Shown piece after piece: positions 9,197-17,051 of a stretch of 64,000 bases of DNA. This DNA comes from Sphingomonas horti (GTDB lineage Bacteria > Pseudomonadota > Alphaproteobacteria > Sphingomonadales > Sphingomonadaceae), in contig NZ_WQMS01000016.1 in assembly GCF_009753715.1 (NCBI RefSeq), positions 186,001 through 250,000 on the forward strand, given 5' to 3'. Under the pieces are notes generated by a model that was not told where the DNA came from, made no database searches, and worked only from the letters and a program-made list of their open reading frames with translations. The position numbers and the translations under genes are program-made. Each line of letters opens with the position of its first letter. The stretch's first letter is position 1.

Positions 9197-10027
9197 TTAG
9201 CGCAGCAGGCTCAGCACGTTCTGCTGGCTCTGGTTCGCCTGGGCGAGCATCGCCGTCGCGGCCTGCGACAGGATCTGGGACTTGGCGAGATTGGTCGTCT
9301 CGACCGAGAAGTCCGTGTCCTCGATGCGGCTACGCGCATCGGACAGGTTGGCGACGTTCTGCGTCAGGTTGTTGACCACCGACTGCAGGCGGCTCTGGCC
9401 GGCGCCGAGCGACGCGCGGGTCGTGTTGACCGCATCCAGCGCGGTGTCGACATTGTCCATCGCCGTCTTCGCGTTGGTGTCGCTGTCGACGGCCGTGCTC
9501 GAGTTCAGGTTCGACAGCGAGGTGAAGGTCAGGCTGATCGAGTCGCCGTTGTTCGCGCCGATCTGGATCGCAACCGAACCCGCCTTCGCCGTGTAGCCCG
9601 AGCCGCTGCCCGAGTTGAAGATGCGGGTGCCGTTGAACTCGGTGGTCGCCAGGATGTTGGTGATCTGCGCCTTGAGCTCCGTGACCTCGGTGTTGAGGTT
9701 GGTGCGGTCGGTGTTCGAGTAGGTGCCCGAAGCCGACTGCACCGCCAGCTCGCGGATGCGCTGCAGCATGTTCGAAACCTCGCTCAGCGCGCCTTCAGCG
9801 GTCTGGGCGTACGAAATGCCGTCATTGGCGTTGCGGATCGACTGGCTCATGCCGCGGATCGCCGCGGTCATCGTCGAGGCGATGGCGAGGCCCGCCGCGT
9901 CGTCCTTGGCGCTGTTGATGCGCTTGCCGGTCGACAGGCGCTCCATCGCCGTCTGCAGCGAAGCTTCTGCCATGCGCGAACCGTTCTGGGCGCGCAGGGC
10001 TGCCGAGTTGGTGGAAATAACAGTCAT
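9197..10027 (-). CDS. fliC: Flagellin (short, D0/D1-only type)
   Basis: 276 residues from ATG 10027, which has GGAG 7 bases upstream; an in-frame start at 10105 is rejected. It has the conserved N-terminal helix ([15 protein letters not shown], then [21 protein letters not shown]) and the C-terminal helix ([21 protein letters not shown] to NVLSLLR). Only about 70 residues lie between the D1 halves, so the surface-exposed D2/D3 domains are essentially absent. It is the filament subunit, exported by the flagellar type III system and capped by FliD. Ser/Thr/Asn-rich stretches in the exposed centre could be glycosylation sites. A sigma28-type promoter and a strong terminator frame it as a single-gene unit. 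Confidence 0.96.
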   Translation of the reverse strand: MTVISTNSAALRAQNGSRMAEASLQTAMERLSTGKRINSAKDDAAGLAIASTMTAAIRGMSQSIRNANDGISYAQTAEGALSEVSNMLQRIRELAVQSASGTYSNTDRTNLNTEVTELKAQITNILATTEFNGTRIFNSGSGSGYTAKAGSVAIQIGANNGDSISLTFTSLSNLNSSTAVDSDTNAKTAMDNVDTALDAVNTTRASLGAGQSRLQSVVNNLTQNVANLSDARSRIEDTDFSVETTNLAKSQILSQAATAMLAQANQSQQNVLSLLR

Positions 10028-10105
10028 AACACGTCTCCAAATGTCACTCCGGCTGTCGCTCCTTCCCCCCGGAGAGCCGGATCGAAGCCAGAGCCGCCAC
10101 TGCAC

Positions 10106-10132
10106 TGAACGGCCGCCATCAGCCGGACTTTA
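10106..10132 (-). promoter_or_regulatory. Sigma28 (FliA)-type promoter of fliC
   Basis: On the minus strand TAAA (10132-10129) is followed by exactly 15 bases and then GCCGTTCA (10113-10106), close to the FliA consensus TAAA-N15-GCCGATAA. It sits 79 bases before the fliC ATG. It shares the 11-mer CTAAAGTCCGG with the fliD promoter in this window. Confidence 0.75.
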
Positions 10133-10272
10133 GGGTGGCCTGGCGGATTTTTCCGGCGTCCCTCACGCGCGCATGCGGCAAAGAAGGCAGCGTTAACCGG
10201 GGCTTTACCCTGTTCGCCGATACCAGCCCCCGAAGGCCGCGAGGCCGGACAATCTCGGGGGCAGAACAGAAG

Positions 10273-11535
10273 ATGCAGTCGATTTTCTACAGCGAGGCCG
10301 CGGGACAGACCCAGACGGTGCTGCTGTCGTGGCTGCGCGGACTCGGCTGGGATGTCCGGCCGTTCGCCGGCGGCCGCATCAATGCCGGCGACTCGTTCAT
10401 CGTGACCGAAGGCGAGCCGCTGCCGGCTCCGCGCTCCACGCTGGTGCTGGGATCGGGCGACGACCGCCGGCTCGTTGCGGCCGGCGATACCGCGCCGGCA
10501 CGCCTCGGCTATGGCCAGGAAGACCTGGTGTTCGGCCACGCCTTTGCCGCCGCGTTGCTGCGCGGCACCGCGCCGACTGCCGCCGATCCGAATACGCTCG
10601 CCCTGTTCGCGCTCGCGGAGCGGGTGGCCGCCAGCGACATCACCGTGCTGGTGAACGGCCCGACCGGGACCGGCAAGGAAGTGCTGGCCCGCCACATCCA
10701 CGCTAACTCGCCGCGCGCGGACGGACCGTTCGTTGCCGTCAATTGCGCCGCGCTCCCGGAAACCATGCTCGAGGCGCTGCTGTTCGGCCACACCAAGGGC
10801 GCTTTCACCGGCGCCGGCCAGGCTGCGCAGGGCTTCTTCCGCGCCGCGCATGGCGGCACGCTGCTGCTCGACGAAATCGCGGAAATGCCGCTTGGCCTGC
10901 AGGCCAAGCTGCTGCGCGTGCTCCAGGAGCGCGAAGTGGTGCCGCTGGGCGCGACCACGCCCGAGCCGATCGATGTCCGCGTCATCGCCTGCGCGAACCG
11001 CGACCTGCCCGCCGAAGTCGAGGCCGGCCGCTTCCGCGCCGACCTTTATTACCGCCTCAGCGTTTTCCCGCTCACCACCACGCCGCTGGCGCATCGCCGG
11101 CAGGACATTGCCGCGCTGGCCGCGACGATGATCCTGCGCCACGCCGGCAATCGGGCCGCGATGCCCTGGCCGACCCAGGCCGCGCTCGATGCGCTGCAGG
11201 CGCATGACTGGCCGGGCAACGTCCGCGAGCTCGAGAACGTCATCCAGCGCGCGCTGCTGCTCGCGCCCGCTGACCGGATCGAGGCCAGCCACATCGTGTT
11301 CGATGCGACCGCGCGTCCGGCCCCGGTGCCGGTTCCCGCCGCCGATCCGACCCTCGGCAACATCGTGCGGCTGCACGAGGTCCAGGCGATCCAGGACGCG
11401 CTCGCGGCCTGCGGCGGCAACCGCACCGAGACCGCCAAGCGCCTCGGGATTTCCGAGCGCACCCTGCGCTACCGCCTGGCCCGCATCCGCGAAGCCGGCG
11501 GCAATATCGCCCCTAGCCGGAGTGCCTGGGCATGA
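10273..11535 (+). CDS. flbD: Sigma54-dependent flagellar activator, FlbD-like, without receiver
   Basis: 420 residues from ATG 10273. Residues 1-115 are a short domain with no recognisable phospho-acceptor aspartate. The AAA+ domain has Walker A GPTGTGKE (about 129), the sigma54-contact loop KGAFTGAG (about 176), Walker B GGTLLLDEIAEM and the arginine region FRADLYYRL. A Fis-type HTH lies at the end (RTETAKRLGISERTLRYRLARI). It would remodel sigma54 RNA polymerase at flagellar promoters, like Caulobacter FlbD. The fliE ATG overlaps its stop. No convincing sigma54 promoter was found upstream. Confidence 0.88.
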   Translation: MQSIFYSEAAGQTQTVLLSWLRGLGWDVRPFAGGRINAGDSFIVTEGEPLPAPRSTLVLGSGDDRRLVAAGDTAPARLGYGQEDLVFGHAFAAALLRGTAPTAADPNTLALFALAERVAASDITVLVNGPTGTGKEVLARHIHANSPRADGPFVAVNCAALPETMLEALLFGHTKGAFTGAGQAAQGFFRAAHGGTLLLDEIAEMPLGLQAKLLRVLQEREVVPLGATTPEPIDVRVIACANRDLPAEVEAGRFRADLYYRLSVFPLTTTPLAHRRQDIAALAATMILRHAGNRAAMPWPTQAALDALQAHDWPGNVRELENVIQRALLLAPADRIEASHIVFDATARPAPVPVPAADPTLGNIVRLHEVQAIQDALAACGGNRTETAKRLGISERTLRYRLARIREAGGNIAPSRSAWA

Positions 11536-11894
11536 GCATCAGCAGCATCTCGGGCGCCGATCGCGTGATGGCGATCCGCGCCCAAATCCTCGAGCGCAAC
11601 GCCGCCCTGCAAAAGGCGGCGCAGGTCGGCGGCAATGCCGCTCCGGCGACGAACGACGCCGCCTCGGGCGCCGGCAACAGCTTTGCGGCGACCCTCAACG
11701 CGGCGCTGAAGCAGGTCAATGCCAGCCAGAGCGCCGCGCAGCAGGCCAGCGAAGCCTATGAGCGCGGCGAGACCGTCGACGTCGCCCAGGTGATGCTCGC
11801 CCGCCAGAAGGCCTCGGTCGCGTTCGAAGCGACGCTGCAGGCCCGCAACAAACTCCTGTCCGCCTACAAGGACATCATGAGCATGCCGGTATAA
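11532..11894 (+). CDS. fliE: Flagellar hook-basal body complex protein FliE
   Basis: 120 residues. The C-terminal half (SFAATLNAALKQVNASQSAAQQASEAYERGE, then VDVAQVMLARQKASVAFEATLQARNKLLSAYKDIMSMPV) is the FliE family signature. FliE is the junction between the MS ring and the proximal rod, and is an early export substrate. The N-terminus (about 45 residues) is longer and Ala/Asn-rich. The start overlaps the activator gene stop by 4 bases, and fliF follows 5 bases after the stop. Confidence 0.95.
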   Translation: MSISSISGADRVMAIRAQILERNAALQKAAQVGGNAAPATNDAASGAGNSFAATLNAALKQVNASQSAAQQASEAYERGETVDVAQVMLARQKASVAFEATLQARNKLLSAYKDIMSMPV

Positions 11895-11899
11895 TCTAG

Positions 11900-13576
11900 A
11901 TGGCCAGCAACGCACTCACCCCAGCTTCGCAAGGCGAGGTCCTCCCCGCCGCTCCCGCCGGCGCCGCTCTCGGCGATGCCGGGCGCAACCCGATGGGCGC
12001 GCTGCAGCGCGTCTGGGCTCAGCCCGCGGTCAAGAAAAGCGCGCCGCTGATCGGCCTGCTGGGCCTGCTCGGCTCCGCCGCGCTCGCCTGGACCCTGGTC
12101 GCGACGCCGCCGCAGAAGATCCTGTTCTCAGGCCTATCGGACGCCGACAAGGCATCCGCGTCCGAGGCATTGTCCCAGGCCAAGATCGACAGCCATATCG
12201 ACCCGCAGACCGGCACGCTGACCGTCGCCGCGGACGATTATTACAAGGCGCGGATGCTGCTCGCCTCGCAGAACCTGCCCAAGGCGACGCCGGGTGGCTA
12301 TGCGATCCTCGACCAGCTGCCGATGGGCGTCAGCCGCGCGGTGGAAGGCGAACGCCTGCGCCAGGCGCGCGAGACGGAGCTGGCCAAGTCGATCGAGGAG
12401 ATCGAAGGCGTCACCGAGGCGCGCGTGCACCTCGCGATGCCGGAAAACACCGTGTTCGTCCGCGACAACGCGGCGCCGTCCGCGTCGGTGATCGTGCGGC
12501 TCGCCGCCAACCAGTCGCTGTCGGAAGCGCAGGTCCGCTCGATCGTGAACCTCGTCGCGTCGTCCGTGCCGGGCATGAAGCCCGATGCGGTGACGATCGT
12601 CGACGGCGCCGGCTCGCTGCTGACCAAGCCCGGCGGCGCCGGCGCGAGCGGCGTCAACGACGAGCGCATTGATTTCCAGCGCCGGGTTGAGAACAAGTAT
12701 CGCGAGCAGCTGACGCAGCTGCTGACGCCCTTGGTCGGCGCGGGGAATTTCAGCGCCGAGGTGCAGGCCGAGGTCAATCTGGACGAAAGCCAGGCGACGC
12801 GCGAGGCTTACGGCAAGGAAGGGGCGCTGCGCGCCGAACAGGGCAATTGGACGGGCAACCAGGCGGGGCCGGTCGGTGCCGAAGGTATTCCCGGCACGCT
12901 CTCGAACACGCCGCCGCCCGCAGCGCAGGTCAAGGCCGGTCAGGCAGCCGCTCCTGCCGGTGCCGCGACGCCGGTTCCTGGCGGCAAGGTGCCGGACCAG
13001 CTGAAGCAGTCGGACCAGTTCTCGCGGGCCTATGAGCTCGACAAGGAAATCTCCGTCACCCGCGCGGTGCCGGGCAGCATCAAGCGGCTGTCGGTCGCGG
13101 TGGTGCTGCGCGATCCCGAGACGGGCAAGCCGCGCAACCCGCAGGAGATCGCGCAGATCACGGACCTGGTCCGCGCCGCTGTCGGCTACGATGCCGCCCG
13201 CAACGACCAGGTGACGGTCATCTCGCGCAAGTTTGCGGGAGCGAGCGAGGAAGAGGCGAAGTCGCCCTGGTATGATGCCGGCTGGTTCCCGGTCGTCGCC
13301 CGCAACCTGACCGCGCTGGTGATTGCCCTGCTGGTGCTCTTCGTCGGGCTGAAGCCGATGCTGAAGATGATGGGCAGGAAGCGCGAGGAAGGCGGCAGCG
13401 ACCTCGGCGAGTTCGCGATGACGCGGCCGCAGGGGGTCAGCGTCGAGGCGCTGGAGAATGCCCAGGACTATGAGGACAAGGTGAAGCTGGTGCGCGATTT
13501 CACCCGCGACAACCCGGCGCGCGCCGCGCTCGCGGTCAAGGACATGATCCGCTCCGACGGGAAGGCCGCCGCATGA
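11900..13576 (+). CDS. fliF: Flagellar MS-ring protein FliF
   Basis: 558 residues. A first membrane segment lies near residues 50-70 and a second near 475-495, flanking the periplasmic ring-building motifs (YCCT/FliF C domain; KILFSGLSDADKASASEAL, LPMGVSRAVEGERLRQARETELAKSIEEIEGVTEARVHLAMPE). A Pro/Ala/Gly-rich low-complexity loop is found around residues 330-375. The cytoplasmic tail, which should bind FliG, ends at residue 558. FliF forms the ring that houses the export gate. Its 3' end overlaps fliG by 4 bases. Confidence 0.97.
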   Translation: MASNALTPASQGEVLPAAPAGAALGDAGRNPMGALQRVWAQPAVKKSAPLIGLLGLLGSAALAWTLVATPPQKILFSGLSDADKASASEALSQAKIDSHIDPQTGTLTVAADDYYKARMLLASQNLPKATPGGYAILDQLPMGVSRAVEGERLRQARETELAKSIEEIEGVTEARVHLAMPENTVFVRDNAAPSASVIVRLAANQSLSEAQVRSIVNLVASSVPGMKPDAVTIVDGAGSLLTKPGGAGASGVNDERIDFQRRVENKYREQLTQLLTPLVGAGNFSAEVQAEVNLDESQATREAYGKEGALRAEQGNWTGNQAGPVGAEGIPGTLSNTPPPAAQVKAGQAAAPAGAATPVPGGKVPDQLKQSDQFSRAYELDKEISVTRAVPGSIKRLSVAVVLRDPETGKPRNPQEIAQITDLVRAAVGYDAARNDQVTVISRKFAGASEEEAKSPWYDAGWFPVVARNLTALVIALLVLFVGLKPMLKMMGRKREEGGSDLGEFAMTRPQGVSVEALENAQDYEDKVKLVRDFTRDNPARAALAVKDMIRSDGKAAA

Positions 13577-14583
13577 TGCAGGAGCCCGCCCGGGCGTTCA
13601 CCGGGGTCGAAAAGGCGGCGGTGCTGATGATGCTGGTCGGCGACGACGAAGCCGCCGCCATCCTGCAGAACCTCGACCCGGAGGAAGTGCGGATGCTGGG
13701 CCGCGCGATGTTCGCGGTCGCGGACGTCGCCGAGCCGCAGGTCGTCGAGGTGCTGGACGAGTTTGTCGGCAAGGCGAAGGGCAAGAACACGATCGGCTTC
13801 GATCCGCGTCCGCAGATTGAGACGATGATGACCAAGGCGCTGGGCGCGGACAAGGCGGAGAACGTGCTGGCCCGCATCACCCCGCGCGAGGAAGCGTGCG
13901 CGATTCCGCTGCTCGACTGGCTCGACGCAGGCGAGATCGCGGCGATGGTCAAGGACGAGCATCCGCAGATCGCGGCAGTGCTGCTGGTCAATCTCGATCC
14001 GGCCGTCGCCGCCCAGGTGATCGAGCAGCTGCCGGACGCGATGCAGCCGGACGTGCTGCACCGGATCGCGACGCTGGGTCCGATTCCGCCCGATGCGCTC
14101 GACATGCTGCGCGACGTGCTGTCGCGCCGCGCCAGCGCCGCCCAGAGCGCGGCGGCGGTCCCGCTCGGCGGCGCCAAGGAAGCGGCGGCGATCATGAACA
14201 ATGCCCGCAAGGCCACCGAGCAGCGGGTGATGCCGAAGGTCGCCAAGATCAGCAAGGAGACCGCGAAGGCGATCGAGGAAGAGATGTTCGTCTTCGATCA
14301 TCTGCTCGCGCTCGACGACAAGAGCATGGGCACGCTGCTGCGCGGCGTCGAATCGGACGTGCTGGTGCTGGCGCTGAAGGGCGTCGACGATGCGGCGCGG
14401 GGCAAGTTCCTCGGCTGCATGTCCAGCCGCGCGGCGGACGGCATCCGCGACGAGATGGAAGCACGCGGCCCGGTCAAGCTGTCGGAGGTGCTGGAGGCGC
14501 AGAAGACGATCCTCGGCATCGCCCGCCAGATGGCCAAGGACGGCGCGATCCGCCTCGCCGGCGGAGACGACGACTATGTCTAG
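13573..14583 (+). CDS. fliG: Flagellar motor switch protein FliG
   Basis: 336 residues with the three FliG domains: an N-terminal FliF-binding part (FTGVEKAAVLMMLVGDDEAAAILQNLDPEEVRMLG), a middle domain with the EHPQ motif (KDEHPQIAAVLLVNLDP), and the C-terminal torque domain (MFVFDHLLALDDKSMGTLLRGVESDVLVLALKG) with the charged helix that meets the stator. The start ATG overlaps the fliF stop and the end overlaps the fliH start by 8 bases. Confidence 0.97.
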   Translation: MMQEPARAFTGVEKAAVLMMLVGDDEAAAILQNLDPEEVRMLGRAMFAVADVAEPQVVEVLDEFVGKAKGKNTIGFDPRPQIETMMTKALGADKAENVLARITPREEACAIPLLDWLDAGEIAAMVKDEHPQIAAVLLVNLDPAVAAQVIEQLPDAMQPDVLHRIATLGPIPPDALDMLRDVLSRRASAAQSAAAVPLGGAKEAAAIMNNARKATEQRVMPKVAKISKETAKAIEEEMFVFDHLLALDDKSMGTLLRGVESDVLVLALKGVDDAARGKFLGCMSSRAADGIRDEMEARGPVKLSEVLEAQKTILGIARQMAKDGAIRLAGGDDDYV

Positions 14584-15292
14584 GTTCGCAGGGGCCGCTG
14601 AGGCGCGGCCGGTGGATTTCGGTGCGCTGGGGGCGGCGATGTCGGGCATGCGCGGCGGCTTCGCGGCGGGCGGCCCGGTCCATTTCTCGCCGGCACCGCA
14701 GCCGCAGCATTTCCGCCCGGCCACGCCGGGCGCCAACCCGACGGCGGGTTGGGATCCGTTCGACCCGATGGGCGAGAAGGGAAATTCGGACCGGCAGCCG
14801 CCGCACGACGCGATCGATGCCGCGCGCGCCGAAGGCTTTGCCGAGGGCATGGCCGCCGCCGAACGGATGGCGGCCGAGCGTGGCGAGGCAGATGCGCAGG
14901 CGCTCGCCCGTATTGCCGCCGGCCTGGAGGCGATCAGCGCCTTCGATCGCGACGCGCTCGCCGGCCGGTTGAGGCAGACCGTCATGTTTCTGGTGTCGCG
15001 CCTGATCGGCGAGGCGGGGGTTTCGGCCGAGATGCTCGGCCGCCGCGTCGAGTCGGCGGTCGCCTTGCTTGCCGACAGCGCCGAAGCCGCGGTGCTGAAG
15101 CTCAATCCTGAGGACCTGCCGCTGGTCGAGGCACAGCTGCCCGCGACGGTGACGGCGGTCGCCGACGTGGAGATCGATCGCGGCGGCTTCCGTATCGAGA
15201 CCCGCACCACCTCGATCGAGGACGGTCCGGACGCCTGGCTCGCCCAACTCGCCGCCGCGCTCGATCGGGCGGCACTGCCGGATGCCGGCTGA
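14576..15292 (+). CDS. fliH: Flagellar export ATPase regulator FliH-like
   Basis: 238 residues from ATG 14576, inside the fliG end and out of frame with it. The longer frame beginning at 14390 is rejected because it only reads through fliG. The N-terminal 75 residues are low-complexity, then comes a helix with small residues at regular spacing (AARAEGFAEGMAAAERMAAERG, cf. GxxxG repeats of FliH), then a conserved C-terminal domain (VFLVSRLIGEAG to LNPEDLPLVEAQL). FliH holds FliI in check and docks it to the gate. Assignment rests on position between fliG and fliI as well as this pattern. Confidence 0.85.
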   Translation: MSRFAGAAEARPVDFGALGAAMSGMRGGFAAGGPVHFSPAPQPQHFRPATPGANPTAGWDPFDPMGEKGNSDRQPPHDAIDAARAEGFAEGMAAAERMAAERGEADAQALARIAAGLEAISAFDRDALAGRLRQTVMFLVSRLIGEAGVSAEMLGRRVESAVALLADSAEAAVLKLNPEDLPLVEAQLPATVTAVADVEIDRGGFRIETRTTSIEDGPDAWLAQLAAALDRAALPDAG

Positions 15293-16617
15293 TGCTGAAG
15301 CGATTTGCCGAAGACTATCTCTCGCGCCTGGCCCTGGACTTCTCGCCGCAACCTGAAGTGGTCGGGCGGCTCGCCTCGTTCGACGGGCTGCTGATGGAGG
15401 CCGTCGGCATCACGGTGCCAGTCGGAACCGTCTGCCGGATCGGCTCCGGCGCGGGCGCGGTGGAAGCCGAAGTGATCGGCTTTCGGGCCGGCAAGACCTT
15501 GCTGATGAACCTGGGCGGCCCCGCGCCGCTGCTTCCCGACGCGCCGGTGCGGCCGGTCGGCCAGCCGGGCGAGGCGCAGGTCGGCTCCGCGCTGCTCGGT
15601 CGCGTCGTCGACGGCGCCGGCAATCCGATCGACGGGCTCGGCCCGATCCGCGGCGCCAAGAGCTGGCCGCTTGCCGGCAGGCCGCAGAACCCGCTCGACC
15701 GCGCCCGCGTGACGCAGCCGCTCGACGTCGGCGTACGCGCGATCAACGGCCTGCTGACGATCGGTCAGGGCCAGCGCGTCGGCATCATGGCCGGCTCCGG
15801 CGTCGGCAAGTCGGTGCTGCTGGGCATGATCGTCCGCCAAGTGAAGGCGGACGTGGTCGTGGTCGGTCTGATCGGCGAGCGCAGCCGCGAGGTTACGGAC
15901 TTCCTTGAAACCAAGGTCGCCGGCGCGGCGCGCGAGCGCGCGGTAATCGTCGCCGTGCCCGCCAATCATTCGCCGGTGCTCCGCATCCGCGGCGCGATGC
16001 GCGCGACCGCGATCGCCGAGGCGTTCCGCGCCGAAGGAAAGCGCGTGCTGCTCATCATGGATTCGCTGACGCGCGTCGCGCACGCGGGCCGGGAGATCGG
16101 CCTTGCGCTGGGCGAACCGGCCTCGGCGCGCGGCTATCCGCCGTCCGCGATCGCGATGCTGCCGAACCTGATCGAGCGGGCCGGCGCCGATGCCAAGGGC
16201 GGCGGCTCGATCACGGCGATCTACACCGTGCTCGCCGACGGCGACGACGGCAGCGACCCGGTCGTCGACTCGGCCCGCTCGATCCTGGACGGCCACATCG
16301 TGCTTTCGCGCAGCCTCGCGGAGCGCGCCGTCTATCCGGCGATCGATCTCGGCCCCTCGGTCAGCCGGGTGATGACCGACATTGCCGCACCCGAACATAT
16401 CGCCGCCGCGCGCGTGCTGCGCCGCCACCTCGCCACCTATGAGGAGAATCGGGACCTGATCCTGATGGGCGCCTATCGCGGCGGCGCCGATCCGCAGATC
16501 GACCAGGCGCTCGCCTATCACCCGGCGATCCTCGACTATATCCGGCAGGACGCCGATGCCGCCGTTTCTCTGGATGATTCCGCCGCCGAGCTGGTCGGCA
16601 TCTTCGGCGACGGCTGA
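15292..16617 (+). CDS. fliI: Flagellum-specific ATPase FliI
   Basis: 441 residues. Walker A MAGSGVGKSVLLGMI near 164, followed by VVVGLIGERSREVTDFLE and Walker B RVLLIMDSLTRVAHAGREIGLALGEP, identify the flagellar/type III ATPase. PSAIAMLPNLIERAG and GSITAIYTVLADGDD are also family-typical. FliI energises release and unfolding of export substrates at the base of the flagellum. The ATG overlaps the fliH stop (TGATG) and its stop overlaps fliJ the same way. Confidence 0.98.
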   Translation: MLKRFAEDYLSRLALDFSPQPEVVGRLASFDGLLMEAVGITVPVGTVCRIGSGAGAVEAEVIGFRAGKTLLMNLGGPAPLLPDAPVRPVGQPGEAQVGSALLGRVVDGAGNPIDGLGPIRGAKSWPLAGRPQNPLDRARVTQPLDVGVRAINGLLTIGQGQRVGIMAGSGVGKSVLLGMIVRQVKADVVVVGLIGERSREVTDFLETKVAGAARERAVIVAVPANHSPVLRIRGAMRATAIAEAFRAEGKRVLLIMDSLTRVAHAGREIGLALGEPASARGYPPSAIAMLPNLIERAGADAKGGGSITAIYTVLADGDDGSDPVVDSARSILDGHIVLSRSLAERAVYPAIDLGPSVSRVMTDIAAPEHIAAARVLRRHLATYEENRDLILMGAYRGGADPQIDQALAYHPAILDYIRQDADAAVSLDDSAAELVGIFGDG

Positions 16618-17051
16618 TGGCACGCGACGCGAAGCGGCTCGGCCGGATGCTGCGCGTCCGCTCGCTCCAGCTCGACCTTGCGCGCGCGGAGCAGGCGGCC
16701 GCCGCCGAGCGCGCCTCCAGCGCCACCGCGCTTGCCGCACGGATCGAGTCGCTCCGCCAGGACGTCGCCCCGCGAGAGGGGCGTGACCAGGGCCTCAGCC
16801 TGTTCGCCGCCGCCCATTATCGCGACCGGCTGGCGAAGAGCCAGGTCGAGGCGCAGCGGCGGGTCCAGATCGCGCACCAGCAGCTCGACCAGGCGCGCGA
16901 CGCGGCCAGCGCCGCCAAGCGCGATCATGGCGTCGTCGAGAAGCTGATCGAGCGCGAGCTGGAGCTGCAGGCGGCGGCGGCGCGCAAGGCGCTCGAAAAC
17001 GCGCCGCATCATGCACGTGCGCTGGCACGGACCTTGCTGAAGGACGGCTGA
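16617..17051 (+). CDS. fliJ: Flagellar export protein FliJ-like
   Basis: 144 residues, almost entirely charged alpha-helix with heptad-like Ala/Leu spacing (SLQLDLARAEQAAAAERASSATALAARIESL; RDRLAKSQVEAQRRVQIAHQQLDQARDAASAAKRDHGVVEKLIERELELQAAAA). This matches the antiparallel coiled coil of FliJ, which couples FliI to FlhA. Sequence identity in FliJ is always low, so the position between fliI and fliK is part of the evidence. Overlaps both neighbours by one base of stop/start. Confidence 0.8.
   Translation: MARDAKRLGRMLRVRSLQLDLARAEQAAAAERASSATALAARIESLRQDVAPREGRDQGLSLFAAAHYRDRLAKSQVEAQRRVQIAHQQLDQARDAASAAKRDHGVVEKLIERELELQAAAARKALENAPHHARALARTLLKDG

Noticed and set aside
10203-10226. Possible sigma28 promoter upstream of the sigma54 activator (GCCGATAC box)
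   Set aside because: The -10 box fits well, but no TAAA lies 15 bases upstream; the nearest TTAA is at 19 bases, so the match is too poor.
10135-10272. Longer start of the sigma54 activator at 10135
   Set aside because: The extra 46 residues have no activator-like sequence and overlap the fliC promoter region; ATG 10273 is preferred.
14390-14575. Longer reading frame for fliH
   Set aside because: It is only the alternative frame of the fliG 3' end; the ATG at 14576 begins the FliH-like part.
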